Under the pieces are notes generated by a model that ran no database searches, had not been told where the DNA came from, and saw only the letters and a program-made list of their open reading frames with translations. Below, in pieces: positions 45,724-55,315 of a stretch of 64,000 bases of DNA. The position numbers and the translations under genes were made by a program. The DNA comes from Desulfocapsa sp. (GTDB lineage: Bacteria > Desulfobacterota > Desulfobulbia > Desulfobulbales > Desulfocapsaceae): contig JAFLJS010000021.1 of assembly GCA_022712895.1 (NCBI GenBank), forward strand, positions 1 through 64,000. The letters run 5' to 3'. How positions within the stretch are numbered: position 1 is the stretch's first letter; every line of letters begins with the position of its first letter.

Positions 45724-46959
45724 TTAATCTTGATTGCTGATGCCTAACTTTACCTTTTCAGTGTAGCGACGTTGGCAACATCTGACACAACCTGGAAAGA
45801 TCTTTTTGGCGACAAGGGAGCGAAATTTACAGTAAGCGGCTCCATTCCATATCTCTTTCACTGTCTTATTGCGAATATTACCAGCCATAAATCCAAGGCA
45901 TGGTGAAACCGTTCCATCAGGATGGATTCGTATACTTTTCCATAGAAAGTCGCAAATGTTGGGAAAGGGGTAAGACATGTCCAGGTAATATGGTTTAAGC
46001 AGGCTGCTTTTCATACTGAAGGGTGCAAAAGCCACGCGAAGAGGAGACTTTTTTTCCATGGCGTTAAGAGTATTGATTGACTGCACCAGATTCGGTAAAT
46101 CGTCCTTTCGTATCTCGCTCTTATAGTAACCACCTTCTGGGATTGACGGTAAGATAATTTGCAGATTCTCTCGTTCTGCCAATTCTTTATTGAGTATACG
46201 GTTGTGAGAAGTGACGGTCTCCTGTGACTGAAAAGTGGTATTGTTGAAGACTATGCTGTCAACTCCGAGTTCCTCAGCAATGGGAATCATTTGTTCCTGT
46301 ACTGCCAGATTTGCCTGGGAGATTGTACAGGTTAAGCTGATGATAGGGGTTAGGCTATTTCTCTGTTCTCGTTCCTCTCTCAGGGCTTGAATTCCCTTCT
46401 CTACTCTTTTGAAAAGTCCCTGCATACCTCGGATGCTATCATGATGTTTTTCAGGCCCATCAATGGAGATAGTGACAGCGTCTACTGCCTGGTCAATTAG
46501 AAAAGAAACATTTTTTTCAAGAGTCGTACCATTAGTTAGAAGGTTGATAAAAAATTTGTGTTTTCGGGCATGGTTGATGAATTCCTTGAAGTGGGGATAT
46601 ATCGTTGGCTCACCACCTGATATGTCGAGCCATGGCCGGTATCCTGTGCTACTCCAAGAAGCCATCTGATCCAGAAAATTCTTCCAGACATCAATGGGCA
46701 GTTCATTGTCTGGATTACACCATGGAATGTGTTGGTCAGTGTCTTTTGAATGTCGGTGTTGATTGCACATTGTGCAGCTTAAGTTGCATCGCCTGGTCAG
46801 GTGGATTTTCACCTCACATGGCATGCTACTTTTACCATTTCTTCTCCAACGGTCAAAGCCGGCACCGATCTTTTGCCGATAAGCCAAGCGTAATAGTGTT
46901 TGTATGATTCGCGGGCGTTGAATTGCCAGGCGAATCATTTTTTTATGTAAGGGCTTCAT
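45724..46959 (-). CDS. Radical SAM protein with SPASM-like C-terminal Cys cluster
   Basis: HLTRRCNLSCTMCNQH; DISGGEPTIYP; SIRIHPDGTVSPCLGFMAGNIRNKTVKEIW...GCVRCCQRRY. Confidence 0.88.
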   Translation of the reverse strand: MKPLHKKMIRLAIQRPRIIQTLLRLAYRQKIGAGFDRWRRNGKSSMPCEVKIHLTRRCNLSCTMCNQHRHSKDTDQHIPWCNPDNELPIDVWKNFLDQMASWSSTGYRPWLDISGGEPTIYPHFKEFINHARKHKFFINLLTNGTTLEKNVSFLIDQAVDAVTISIDGPEKHHDSIRGMQGLFKRVEKGIQALREEREQRNSLTPIISLTCTISQANLAVQEQMIPIAEELGVDSIVFNNTTFQSQETVTSHNRILNKELAERENLQIILPSIPEGGYYKSEIRKDDLPNLVQSINTLNAMEKKSPLRVAFAPFSMKSSLLKPYYLDMSYPFPNICDFLWKSIRIHPDGTVSPCLGFMAGNIRNKTVKEIWNGAAYCKFRSLVAKKIFPGCVRCCQRRYTEKVKLGISNQD

Positions 46960-46963
46960 TTTG

Positions 46964-47893
46964 TTATTCCTGTGGGTTGTGTTCTATTCGCCCCTTAAAC
47001 CCAGGCCTTAGTGAAAAATTGTCATTTGCAACCGTCATCTCGACCTGATAGTAGGAGGGTAGGTCTGGGGCGGGAGTTGCTGGTATCCAGTTAATTGATG
47101 TAATTGTGGCTGGAAAGCTTCTTTCAGGAAGAGAATCCGGGAAAAAGGTTACTGTGTCACCGGGGTTTAGGTGAACCACATCTCTTTCATAAATAAGAGA
47201 TTGTATCAGCAAGGTATTCACAGTGCCAATTGTGGTAATGACTGTTCCTTCAGAGAGGAGACTGTTTTTCCTGAGCTGAGGGTGCAGTGAGAGGATTACA
47301 CCAGGTATGGGAGCCGTCAGTCTAGCTGTGGCGGGGATTTGCCCTGAGATAAGGGAGCTGTCTCCAATAAGTTCTCTGATGCGGTTGAGTGTTCTTTGGG
47401 AAAAAATTCTTGAAGAGGCGGCTCTTTTATCAAGGATTGATAAATATTCTCTGGTCAATCTCAGCTTCGTCTGCACTCTGTCTAACAGGTATTCTGGTGC
47501 CAATTCTTCTGCCGTTAATCCCAAAAGTTCAGCCTCTTTTCTCTCAAGTTCGATAATTGTCTGTTTTTCTGTCTCTTGGGAACGTCTCAGATCGTCAAGT
47601 TCACCAAAAAGAATCTCTCTTCCAAGTTGAATAGCTGTATTCTCATCCAAGTCATATTGTGCAACTATTGTGCCTTTTTTAACGAACTGTCCTGGAGTTA
47701 TGTTGATATCTGTGAAAATGCCGGTAAAGGGCATAAGGATAGGTCTGCTGAGTGGACAGGAAAGTTTGCCTTCAAAAATTATAACAGAATTGTTTTCCTC
47801 AAGTTCCAACTTCTCAGTAGCTTCCGCAAATGGAGGGGGGAAAAAGAATAAAGAAATAATGAGAGAACAGGTAAGAGCTATCGAGTTATTCAT
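46964..47893 (-). CDS. HlyD/MacA-like periplasmic adaptor protein
   Basis: Signal-like N-terminus; PFTGIFTDINITPGQFVKKGTIVAQYD lipoyl motif; APIPGVILSLHPQLRKNSLLSEGTVITTIG. Confidence 0.78.
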   Translation of the reverse strand: MNNSIALTCSLIISLFFFPPPFAEATEKLELEENNSVIIFEGKLSCPLSRPILMPFTGIFTDINITPGQFVKKGTIVAQYDLDENTAIQLGREILFGELDDLRRSQETEKQTIIELERKEAELLGLTAEELAPEYLLDRVQTKLRLTREYLSILDKRAASSRIFSQRTLNRIRELIGDSSLISGQIPATARLTAPIPGVILSLHPQLRKNSLLSEGTVITTIGTVNTLLIQSLIYERDVVHLNPGDTVTFFPDSLPERSFPATITSINWIPATPAPDLPSYYQVEMTVANDNFSLRPGFKGRIEHNPQE

Positions 47894-49214
47894 AAGGGGT
47901 TTCTGCTAAAGAAATGTTAAACGTATCTTTTAGAAGTTGACCTGAGAGATGCCGAAGTTTCAGTTTGGCCGTATTGAAAGCAAAATCCTTTTGGATTGTG
48001 TGTAGCTCATCTCTGTGTAGTGCAATTTGGTAGTTGAGAAGTGCAGGGAGTTTGATAGTTCCATTGGCGTAGTCAAATTTCAGTTTTTTCATGCGTATAC
48101 GGTTGAGTTTTTCAGTTGATTGAGCCACCGTGTAGTCGGATTTGGCGAAAGCGTATTGTTGGGTGGCCTGTAACCATTCTAAAGAATTGTTGTTTTCGAT
48201 TTCTCTATTTTCAAAATGCATTTGTCGAAGAAGCATTTTTTGTCGTGTAATATCTCGAGAACGTCTTTTCCCGTCCCACAAAGTCAGGCTCATACCGGTA
48301 TAAAAGAAGTACTCTTTGTCTGAATCCACGCTCACATTTAACACGTCAGGACTTCGAAAACCCAATGAGAAATCGGGTAAGAATTTGGAGTAGGCAAGGG
48401 TGATTTTCTTTTTTTGTAAGTTTTCTTTAATTCGTATGATTTGGAGATTTATTGAATCTTCTGTTTTAAAAAGTTTTTGAAGTTTGGATATGTCTGAGGA
48501 GCCAATGATTTGCTTGAGCGTTTGCGAGTTATTTAAGGAAAATATTTTTGGGTCTGGTAAATCCATGGTGATACACAGAGTATTTAGTAGTGCTTCTTGC
48601 TTGATATTATTCCCTTCATATTCGGCAGTATGAAGAGCAAGTTTTTGCTCTTCAAATTCCAGCTTAAGGGCTGTTGTTGTTCCGCGTTCTTTCAGTTGGC
48701 TGGCATATCGAGTCTGTTTTTTGGCAAGATCTACTATCTGTTTGTAATGCTCCTCATTTTGTACAGTTACAAGAAGTTGCAGGAATATATCAGCTAGTTT
48801 GTGCAAGGATTGTGCAGTTGCCTGAAGATGCTTGAGCATTACGATACGGGTGATTAGCCTCCTGGCCTGTAGTGTGTAGTAAGGTTCCCATGGCCTGTAA
48901 TTAGCAGCCTGGAAAGAAAGGGTTGTCTCGTTTTCTGAAAAATAATAATAGCTGGAGAACGTCAGGTCGGGGGCAAAGGACCAACGACTGTCATCTTCAT
49001 CAAGATGTCGGATCTCTATTTCCATTTTACTTCTTTGCAGTTGTGGTGTTCTTTGCAGGCTTGTTAACGCACATGTCTTGAAATCGGTAATTCTCTCGGG
49101 GATAGAATTGTCATGTTCTATTATTATAGCTTCTGCTTGGCCGATGGTTGGGTGCAGGAGTAAGTAAGGACAGAGGATAAGGAGCAGAATGTATGATAAA
49201 TGTTGACGAATCAT
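47886..49214 (-). CDS. TolC-family outer membrane protein
   Basis: Signal peptide; long coiled-coil pattern (LAKKQTRYASQLKERGTTTALKLEFEEQKLALHTAEYEGN). Confidence 0.75.
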   Translation of the reverse strand: MIRQHLSYILLLILCPYLLLHPTIGQAEAIIIEHDNSIPERITDFKTCALTSLQRTPQLQRSKMEIEIRHLDEDDSRWSFAPDLTFSSYYYFSENETTLSFQAANYRPWEPYYTLQARRLITRIVMLKHLQATAQSLHKLADIFLQLLVTVQNEEHYKQIVDLAKKQTRYASQLKERGTTTALKLEFEEQKLALHTAEYEGNNIKQEALLNTLCITMDLPDPKIFSLNNSQTLKQIIGSSDISKLQKLFKTEDSINLQIIRIKENLQKKKITLAYSKFLPDFSLGFRSPDVLNVSVDSDKEYFFYTGMSLTLWDGKRRSRDITRQKMLLRQMHFENREIENNNSLEWLQATQQYAFAKSDYTVAQSTEKLNRIRMKKLKFDYANGTIKLPALLNYQIALHRDELHTIQKDFAFNTAKLKLRHLSGQLLKDTFNISLAETPYE

Positions 49215-49258
49215 CTGATTAAAAAAATATATAGTTATCCTGGAAAGGTGTTGTTTAG

Positions 49259-49957
49259 CTACTTTTCTGACAGTAGTTGTCCATTTTCTATGTGTAAGGC
49301 CTGATCACATTCTTTAGCAATATTTTGATCATGAGTGACTATGATCATGGCAGTGTCGGTCGTCGATGCAATGGATCTGAAATATTTCATGATTTGTTGT
49401 GAGTTATCAAGATCAAGTTGTCCGGTTGGCTCATCGGCTAAAATCACTGCGGGTTGATTGACCATTGCTCTGGCTATCGCAACTCTCTGTCTTTCTCCAC
49501 CCGATAGTTTGTTGGACGAGTGGTGCATGCGGTGGGTGAGCTTGACCTGTTCAAGTACCTGATGAATTCTTTGTGCTCGTGATGACGGTTTGCTTTTAGC
49601 ATAGATAAGAGGATATTCAATGTTTTCATATACCGTTGAATGCTCAAACATATCAGCTCCTTGAAAAATAAATCCAATGCGTTTTCTACGAAACTCTGCT
49701 TGTCGGCTACGAGTGAGCTTGAGGACATTCTCACCGTTAATAATGTATTCTCCTGCGCTGGGAGAGAGGAATAATCCGAGAATGAACAGAAGCGTTGACT
49801 TCCCCGATCCAGAAGGCCCCATAATGGCAACCATCTCATTTGTTGACACAGACAGGTCAATTTTTTGAAGGACAGACACGTGTTCTTCAGTTGTCTGATA
49901 AGACTTGCTTATTCCTTTAAGTCTGAGCAAAGGCTCTGTTTCATTTGGTCTACTCAT
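49259..49957 (-). CDS. ABC transporter ATPase (MacB/LolD family)
   Basis: GPSGSGKSTLL, NKLSGGERQRVAIARAMVNQPAVILADEPTGQLD. Confidence 0.92.
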   Translation of the reverse strand: MSRPNETEPLLRLKGISKSYQTTEEHVSVLQKIDLSVSTNEMVAIMGPSGSGKSTLLFILGLFLSPSAGEYIINGENVLKLTRSRQAEFRRKRIGFIFQGADMFEHSTVYENIEYPLIYAKSKPSSRAQRIHQVLEQVKLTHRMHHSSNKLSGGERQRVAIARAMVNQPAVILADEPTGQLDLDNSQQIMKYFRSIASTTDTAMIIVTHDQNIAKECDQALHIENGQLLSEK

Positions 49958-51143
49958 ATCTGAGAGCTGTTACCACTTCCATTTTGCTTGCTTTAATGGC
50001 AGGAGCAAGGCCAGCTACAATGCCGAGCATAAGAGAAAAAGAAAATCCAATAGCCGTGCTGAGCCAGAAGAGATCTTTTGGTGGTTGGTTCTGGAGGATT
50101 GAAGCAGTAAATGTGACTCCCATCCAGCCTAAAAGAAATCCTATTAACGTTGCACTAATACTCAACATAAGAGATTCTGTAAGAAACTGAAAGAGAATGT
50201 CATAGTCTTCGGCTCCAATTGCTTTTTTTAAGCCGATTTCACGTGTCCTTGAACGAACTGCCATCATCATGATATTCCATATACCTATTCCACCAAGCAC
50301 AAAGGTGGCAATAAGAGCAAGTTTGACAACCATTTTGACACCAAAAGAAATAGCTTTAACTCTCGCTAAAATTTCTTCAGGGAGAAACATTTCTATGGCA
50401 TCGTCTGGTTGATACGTTTTTACCACGGCAGGTATCTCAGCCATGACATGTTCGACATCATCCCATGAGTGACAACGGATATAGAGTTTGTTAACTGGCG
50501 TTACAGAGTTGATTCTGTCCCGGGCAGTAGTTGCCGGCAGGAATATATAGCGGGCTTTATCCGGCATGCTTATGGTGTCAAGGACTCCTGCAACTTGAAA
50601 AAGAGTGTTGTCGATGGTGATAAACTTGCCTGTTGGGTCAAGATTGTTGAAGATCTCCTGGGCCGCTCTTTGGCCGAGTACACATACTGTTCGATGTTGT
50701 TGCAGGTCTTTTGTGGAAAGTAAGGTTCCCCATTGTGCAGATGACCCATGTACCTTCCAGAATGACTCGTCAACACCCAGCATTTGAAAGTGACTTATAT
50801 TGTTTTTATAAGTGAGTTTGACATACCCATTTTTTACGACAGTACCACTGACTTGATCGACTCCCCGGATGGCTTTTATCCCATCAATGGTTTTTAATTT
50901 GAATTCTCGTTTGTCAATAGGGTGACGAGTTGTTGAAATATGTTTGAAAATGATTCTGAGACGGGTTGCATTTCCTATAATTTCAAGGTCATTACTGATG
51001 TTCTCTTCGATTGACTTGCCCATGGTCAGCATAATAATTAAGCCGGCTGTTCCCATGATTATAGTTATTATCACACCGATATTTTTGCGATATTGGCGTA
51101 ATACCTGTCTGCTGCTGATTCGGAGGAGGTCGGTGGGTCTCAT
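49950..51143 (-). CDS. MacB/FtsX-type ABC permease
   Basis: MacB periplasmic core; GIWNIMMMAVRSRTREIGLKKAIGAEDYDILFQFLTESLMLS. Confidence 0.9.
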   Translation of the reverse strand: MRPTDLLRISSRQVLRQYRKNIGVIITIIMGTAGLIIMLTMGKSIEENISNDLEIIGNATRLRIIFKHISTTRHPIDKREFKLKTIDGIKAIRGVDQVSGTVVKNGYVKLTYKNNISHFQMLGVDESFWKVHGSSAQWGTLLSTKDLQQHRTVCVLGQRAAQEIFNNLDPTGKFITIDNTLFQVAGVLDTISMPDKARYIFLPATTARDRINSVTPVNKLYIRCHSWDDVEHVMAEIPAVVKTYQPDDAIEMFLPEEILARVKAISFGVKMVVKLALIATFVLGGIGIWNIMMMAVRSRTREIGLKKAIGAEDYDILFQFLTESLMLSISATLIGFLLGWMGVTFTASILQNQPPKDLFWLSTAIGFSFSLMLGIVAGLAPAIKASKMEVVTALRYE

Positions 51144-51557
51144 TATTTGTGGAGCGAGATAATTAAAATATTATGTCATTAGATTCAAGTATCATAACGC
51201 TCTTCTCGTGGTAATGCTTGTCTTAAGTAGAAAAAATCAAAATGATATGCTGTTGTTAGAGTAACATGAGATGGCCATATCTTCGTCAAACCTGAGTTTG
51301 TTTACCTGCCTTTGTAAATTGTGATGGGCTTAGATTGTGATGACACGTCGATGACTGGTGTACGGAATGGTGTTGTGAACATAAGTAGTGACAGTAATTA
51401 TTTGTCAGCGATTGCTCGGTTGTAAAAAAATTGACTTTTATCTTGCAGTTTTGTAGTTATTATTGGGACTTGCAATTCTGTGGGGTTTTGTCGGAAGCCC
51501 AAAAAAAAGTAGCAGGTGGTTTAATCTGTGGAATGATCATCTGTCTCCATCTCTTTT

Positions 51558-52589
51558 GTGCATTTAGGACAGCTAATTACATGTGAACATATTTCTGAAC
51601 ATGAACCCGAACTCTCGGTTGTTATCCCTGCTTACAATGAGTGTACTAATATTAATCAGTTGTACGTGGAACTTAACGATGTACTCTCTAATCTGGGAAT
51701 GTCATGGGAAGTAATCTTTGTTGATGATGGAAGCACTGATGCTGGCTGGCAGGAGATATTGGCTCTCCATGAAAAGGATAGTCATGTCAAAGGGATTCGG
51801 CTGTCTCGCAATTTTGGTCATCAATACGCACTCTTTGCTGGATTATCCCACGCAAAGGGTAAGGCTGTCATCTCAATGGATGCAGATTTACAACATCCTC
51901 CTCAACTGATCTCAGAATTCGTCAAACTGTGGCAAGAGGGAAACAAGATTGTTCACACAGTTCGTTCAGATCCCGATGATTTCTCAACGTTTAAGAAAAT
52001 AACTTCCAGACTGTTTTACAGGTTTTTTTCTTTTTGCAGTGGTGTGCAGATTGAACCTGGAATGGCTGATTTTCGTTTGTTGGATCGTGAAGTTTTAGAT
52101 CGAATATTACAATTTCGAGAAGCGGGTTTGTTTTTACGTGGGATTGTTCAATGGGTGGGGTATCCAAGTGCAACAGTCGAATTTCAATCAGCAAACCGAT
52201 TCAGTGGGGTTAGCCACTATTCATTTATCAAAATGCTGCGCTTTGGATGGGATGGTATAAGTTCTTTCTCAATCATTCCGCTACGGGTTGCAACATTGCT
52301 TGGCCTTTTGACGAGTGGTGTCGCTTTTTCTGGTATTGTATATGCTTTTTATGCCAAATTCGTGTCAGGATCGGCCATTCCCGGATGGGCTTCTTCGGTT
52401 GCCATACTCTCTTTCCTGTTGGGAGTTTTATTTATACTTGTTGGCTTAATCGGAGAATATATTGGGCGCATCTTGATTGAAGTAATGCAGAGGCCCCGGT
52501 ATCTCATCTGGGAAAAAACCGGAATGGAAACTGATTCCACTCCAAGATCGCCTTACCCAGAACAGTTTGGATTTGAGAGAAAACAATGA
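51558..52589 (+). CDS. Glycosyltransferase family 2 (DPM1/ArnC/GtrB-like) with two C-terminal TM helices
   Basis: LSVVIPAYNECTNINQLY, VIFVDDGSTDAGW, SRNFGHQYALFAGL, MDADLQHPP. Start codon uncertain (GTG 51558). Confidence 0.88.
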   Translation: MHLGQLITCEHISEHEPELSVVIPAYNECTNINQLYVELNDVLSNLGMSWEVIFVDDGSTDAGWQEILALHEKDSHVKGIRLSRNFGHQYALFAGLSHAKGKAVISMDADLQHPPQLISEFVKLWQEGNKIVHTVRSDPDDFSTFKKITSRLFYRFFSFCSGVQIEPGMADFRLLDREVLDRILQFREAGLFLRGIVQWVGYPSATVEFQSANRFSGVSHYSFIKMLRFGWDGISSFSIIPLRVATLLGLLTSGVAFSGIVYAFYAKFVSGSAIPGWASSVAILSFLLGVLFILVGLIGEYIGRILIEVMQRPRYLIWEKTGMETDSTPRSPYPEQFGFERKQ

Positions 52590-52611
52590 CACTATTTCTA
52601 CCATGGGCTGA

Positions 52612-53454
52612 CTGATTATTCATGCTGATGATTTTGGATTATCTGAGAAAGTTAACGCAGGAATTCTGAAAGCGTATCTGGAAGGAAGTCTGACATCGAC
52701 GTCAATTCTTGCGACAGGTGCAGCGTTTGGGGAGGCTGTTAATATTTGCCAGGCTGTGCCGGCATTGGATATTGGTATTCACTTAACCCTTGTTGGGGAA
52801 AGATCGGTTCTTCATCGAGATGCAATAACAAGTTTAGTCAATGAAGAAGGAACCTTTCATACTGGTGCCAGACAGTTTGTTCAAAAATATTCCAGTGGGC
52901 AAATTTCACTGGCAGAAGTGTACTGCGAGCTCGATGCGCAAATCCAAAAAGTTCTAAAGACCGGGATACTGATCAGTCATCTGGACAGTCACCAGCATTT
53001 GCACATGTTGCCTGGAATCCGACGTATAACTGTTCGGTTGGCGGAAAAGTATAACATTGCTGCTGTACGATATCCTTGTGAAAGGTTTCGTTTTTCTATG
53101 TTGAAAGAATTGCGATTATTACCACGGGTTATACAGCTGTTGCTCCTTGACATCCTCTGTTATTTCGGACGGAATATGGAACTGTTACGAACTGACCGGT
53201 TTTTTGGTTTTTTACATAGTGGTAATTTGCATAAACAGAACTTGTTGCGCATTCTTAAAAGTTTACCGCAAAATGGGACGTGGGAGCTTATGTGCCATCC
53301 TGGACTGAAAGATCCTGAAACTTCTTATAACCATTGGCGTTACCATTGGCAGGATGAACTGGATGCATTACTGGATGAAGATGTTGCAGCTGTTTTACAT
53401 CAAAAGAGCATCTCCTTAATCTCTTACCGCGAACTTGCTGTGAATAACAGTTGA
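52612..53454 (+). CDS. ChbG/YdjC-like (HpnK-like) polysaccharide deacetylase; start codon anomalous
   Basis: LIIHADDFGLSEKVNAGILKAYLEGSLTSTSI and HLDSHQHLHMLPGI. The reading frame opens directly after an in-frame TGA (52609-52611). The first canonical start (GTG 52756) would delete the ADD motif. Confidence 0.75.
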   Translation: MIIHADDFGLSEKVNAGILKAYLEGSLTSTSILATGAAFGEAVNICQAVPALDIGIHLTLVGERSVLHRDAITSLVNEEGTFHTGARQFVQKYSSGQISLAEVYCELDAQIQKVLKTGILISHLDSHQHLHMLPGIRRITVRLAEKYNIAAVRYPCERFRFSMLKELRLLPRVIQLLLLDILCYFGRNMELLRTDRFFGFLHSGNLHKQNLLRILKSLPQNGTWELMCHPGLKDPETSYNHWRYHWQDELDALLDEDVAAVLHQKSISLISYRELAVNNS

Positions 53455-55230
53455 TTGGATGGAGAAATGCAAAAAGTTACCTTAAAATATGTCAATGGTA
53501 TTTGGTTTGAGATCTTTTTTACTGTATTGATTTGTATAGCTTTATTGATTTTCACATTTGATTTCATAAACAGAGAAAACTTCATTTATTTTTGGGATTA
53601 TTCAGGGTATTGGGTCAGATATCAGGGACTAATGGATTCATTTTCAAAATTCTCTTTGGATGCAATCGGAAGGGTTTTATCTTCCGTAAGATATAAGGAA
53701 TACAATCTACTTCCAGTGAGTTTATTATTGCCTTCAGGAATGGTACTGGGTGAGTCTAGAATGGCTTACGTCATAGGGAACACCATAGTATTTACTTTCC
53801 CTTTCGTTATCTTGTTTGCTTACTTCTTCGAAAGAAGAATAAATGCAGAAAGTAAATTCAATAATAGCAGAATTGCATTTACCATAGCACTACTCTGTTT
53901 GGCGTTCTCTCCCCAGTTGTGGGTACCTGTTCTTTGTGGCTATCTGGGTGCTGGTGGGCTGATCCTGGCTGTTGTCGTTTTGTTGAATTATTTCTGCAAA
54001 CCATTCAACGAGCAAAGCTATTCCTCTATTCTGTTTATGGCTCTTCTGCTCTGTGTGATGGTGATTTTTAGACGTTGGTATGCCTATTGGGTTGTAGGTT
54101 TCCTGCTCAGTATCACAATCGTTCAGGTAATAACTCTGGCACGGGCGCATCGCACAACGTACAGGAATTATCTGCCAACTCTTGTCAAACTGTTCATGCT
54201 TGGCACTGCTTCTTTTGTTTTCTTTGTGCTGCTTGCTACCCCGCAAGCCATAAAAATGTTAACAACTAATTTTGCTGATATCTATTCAGGATATAAACGT
54301 ACTACATCGTTTCTGGATGTCCTCGGATATTTGATTAGTTATTTTGGTCCTTTGACTATAGTGAGCGCAAGTTTTGGATTCTTTTTTTCGCTCAGGGACA
54401 GCAAGTATAGCAACGTTGCCTTTGTGTTATTTTTGCAGTTTTGGCTCAGTTTGATTTTGTTTACCAATACTCAAAGTATGGGTTACCATCATCACTATAT
54501 CTTACTGCCCTCAATGTTCTTTTTTGTGTCTTATTTTTGGATCGTTTTTGTTGCATCTTTCAAAAAAAGGATGCTAACATTACTGGCTTTTTCCACCATG
54601 TTGGCTTTTCTGGCTCTCAATTTTTTCATAGTCGTCAGTCCCTCGATTGCAGCTGCTTTGGAGAAAGTTGATTTTGCATTCTCAGAGTTGAGGCACTTTC
54701 CAATGAACCGTGAAGATATTGGTGAAATTGAAAATGTGATAAAATATATTGATGAGAGGAGTACGAGTGATACTGAAGGAATATATGTTCTTGCCAGTAG
54801 TTATATTCTTAATGATGATATCCTTAGGAATGGATGTAGAGCATCAGTTGAACAGTATTCGATTTGCAACTCTTTTGAAGTTACAGCCCATGTAGACAAG
54901 AGAGATGGGTTGCCTTTTCGTTTTTTTCAGTCAAAATATATTATTACAACTGAGCCGGCTCAGTTTCATTTACATGAAAAAGACCAGCAGGTAATTGGGC
55001 TGCTGAGGGATGAGCTCATGAGTGGGAAAGGGGTTGGGGCAAACTATATGAAATTGGACGTTGAATTTACTTTGGATCAAAATGTCCGGGTTCTGGTGTA
55101 TCAGAGGAGCGGTGAGGTTTTTTATCGAGATGATTTGGATGGTGTCTCGGGTGCGTTTGTGAAAATGTATCCCAACCATAAGAAAAAGTTTTTGTTCCCA
55201 ACAGATTTGTTGGAAAGTATAACAGAATGA
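53455..55230 (+). CDS. Polytopic membrane protein (GT-C-like)
   Basis: Multiple hydrophobic segments; ENFIYFWDYSGYWVRYQGLMDSF acidic loop after TM1. Confidence 0.55.
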   Translation: MDGEMQKVTLKYVNGIWFEIFFTVLICIALLIFTFDFINRENFIYFWDYSGYWVRYQGLMDSFSKFSLDAIGRVLSSVRYKEYNLLPVSLLLPSGMVLGESRMAYVIGNTIVFTFPFVILFAYFFERRINAESKFNNSRIAFTIALLCLAFSPQLWVPVLCGYLGAGGLILAVVVLLNYFCKPFNEQSYSSILFMALLLCVMVIFRRWYAYWVVGFLLSITIVQVITLARAHRTTYRNYLPTLVKLFMLGTASFVFFVLLATPQAIKMLTTNFADIYSGYKRTTSFLDVLGYLISYFGPLTIVSASFGFFFSLRDSKYSNVAFVLFLQFWLSLILFTNTQSMGYHHHYILLPSMFFFVSYFWIVFVASFKKRMLTLLAFSTMLAFLALNFFIVVSPSIAAALEKVDFAFSELRHFPMNREDIGEIENVIKYIDERSTSDTEGIYVLASSYILNDDILRNGCRASVEQYSICNSFEVTAHVDKRDGLPFRFFQSKYIITTEPAQFHLHEKDQQVIGLLRDELMSGKGVGANYMKLDVEFTLDQNVRVLVYQRSGEVFYRDDLDGVSGAFVKMYPNHKKKFLFPTDLLESITE

Positions 55231-55315
55231 TGGGTATTTGCATTTCCAACTGTCCTAATAGATGTAGGCAAAAGAGTGTATACTATACTGGGTTGTATTT
55301 TTAGGACTGGAAAAA

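Noticed and set aside
51144-51557. Possible RiPP precursor upstream of the MacAB/radical SAM operon
   Set aside because: Minus-strand ORFs of ~26 aa exist (e.g. MIIPQIKPPATFFWASDKTPQNCKSQ from 51540), but I saw no Shine-Dalgarno, leader/core pattern or repetition.
52603-52614. Selenocysteine reading of ATG GGC TGA in the ChbG gene
   Set aside because: Position 3 of this enzyme has no known redox role and no SECIS-like hairpin was recognised downstream; frameshift, indel or CTG start is simpler.
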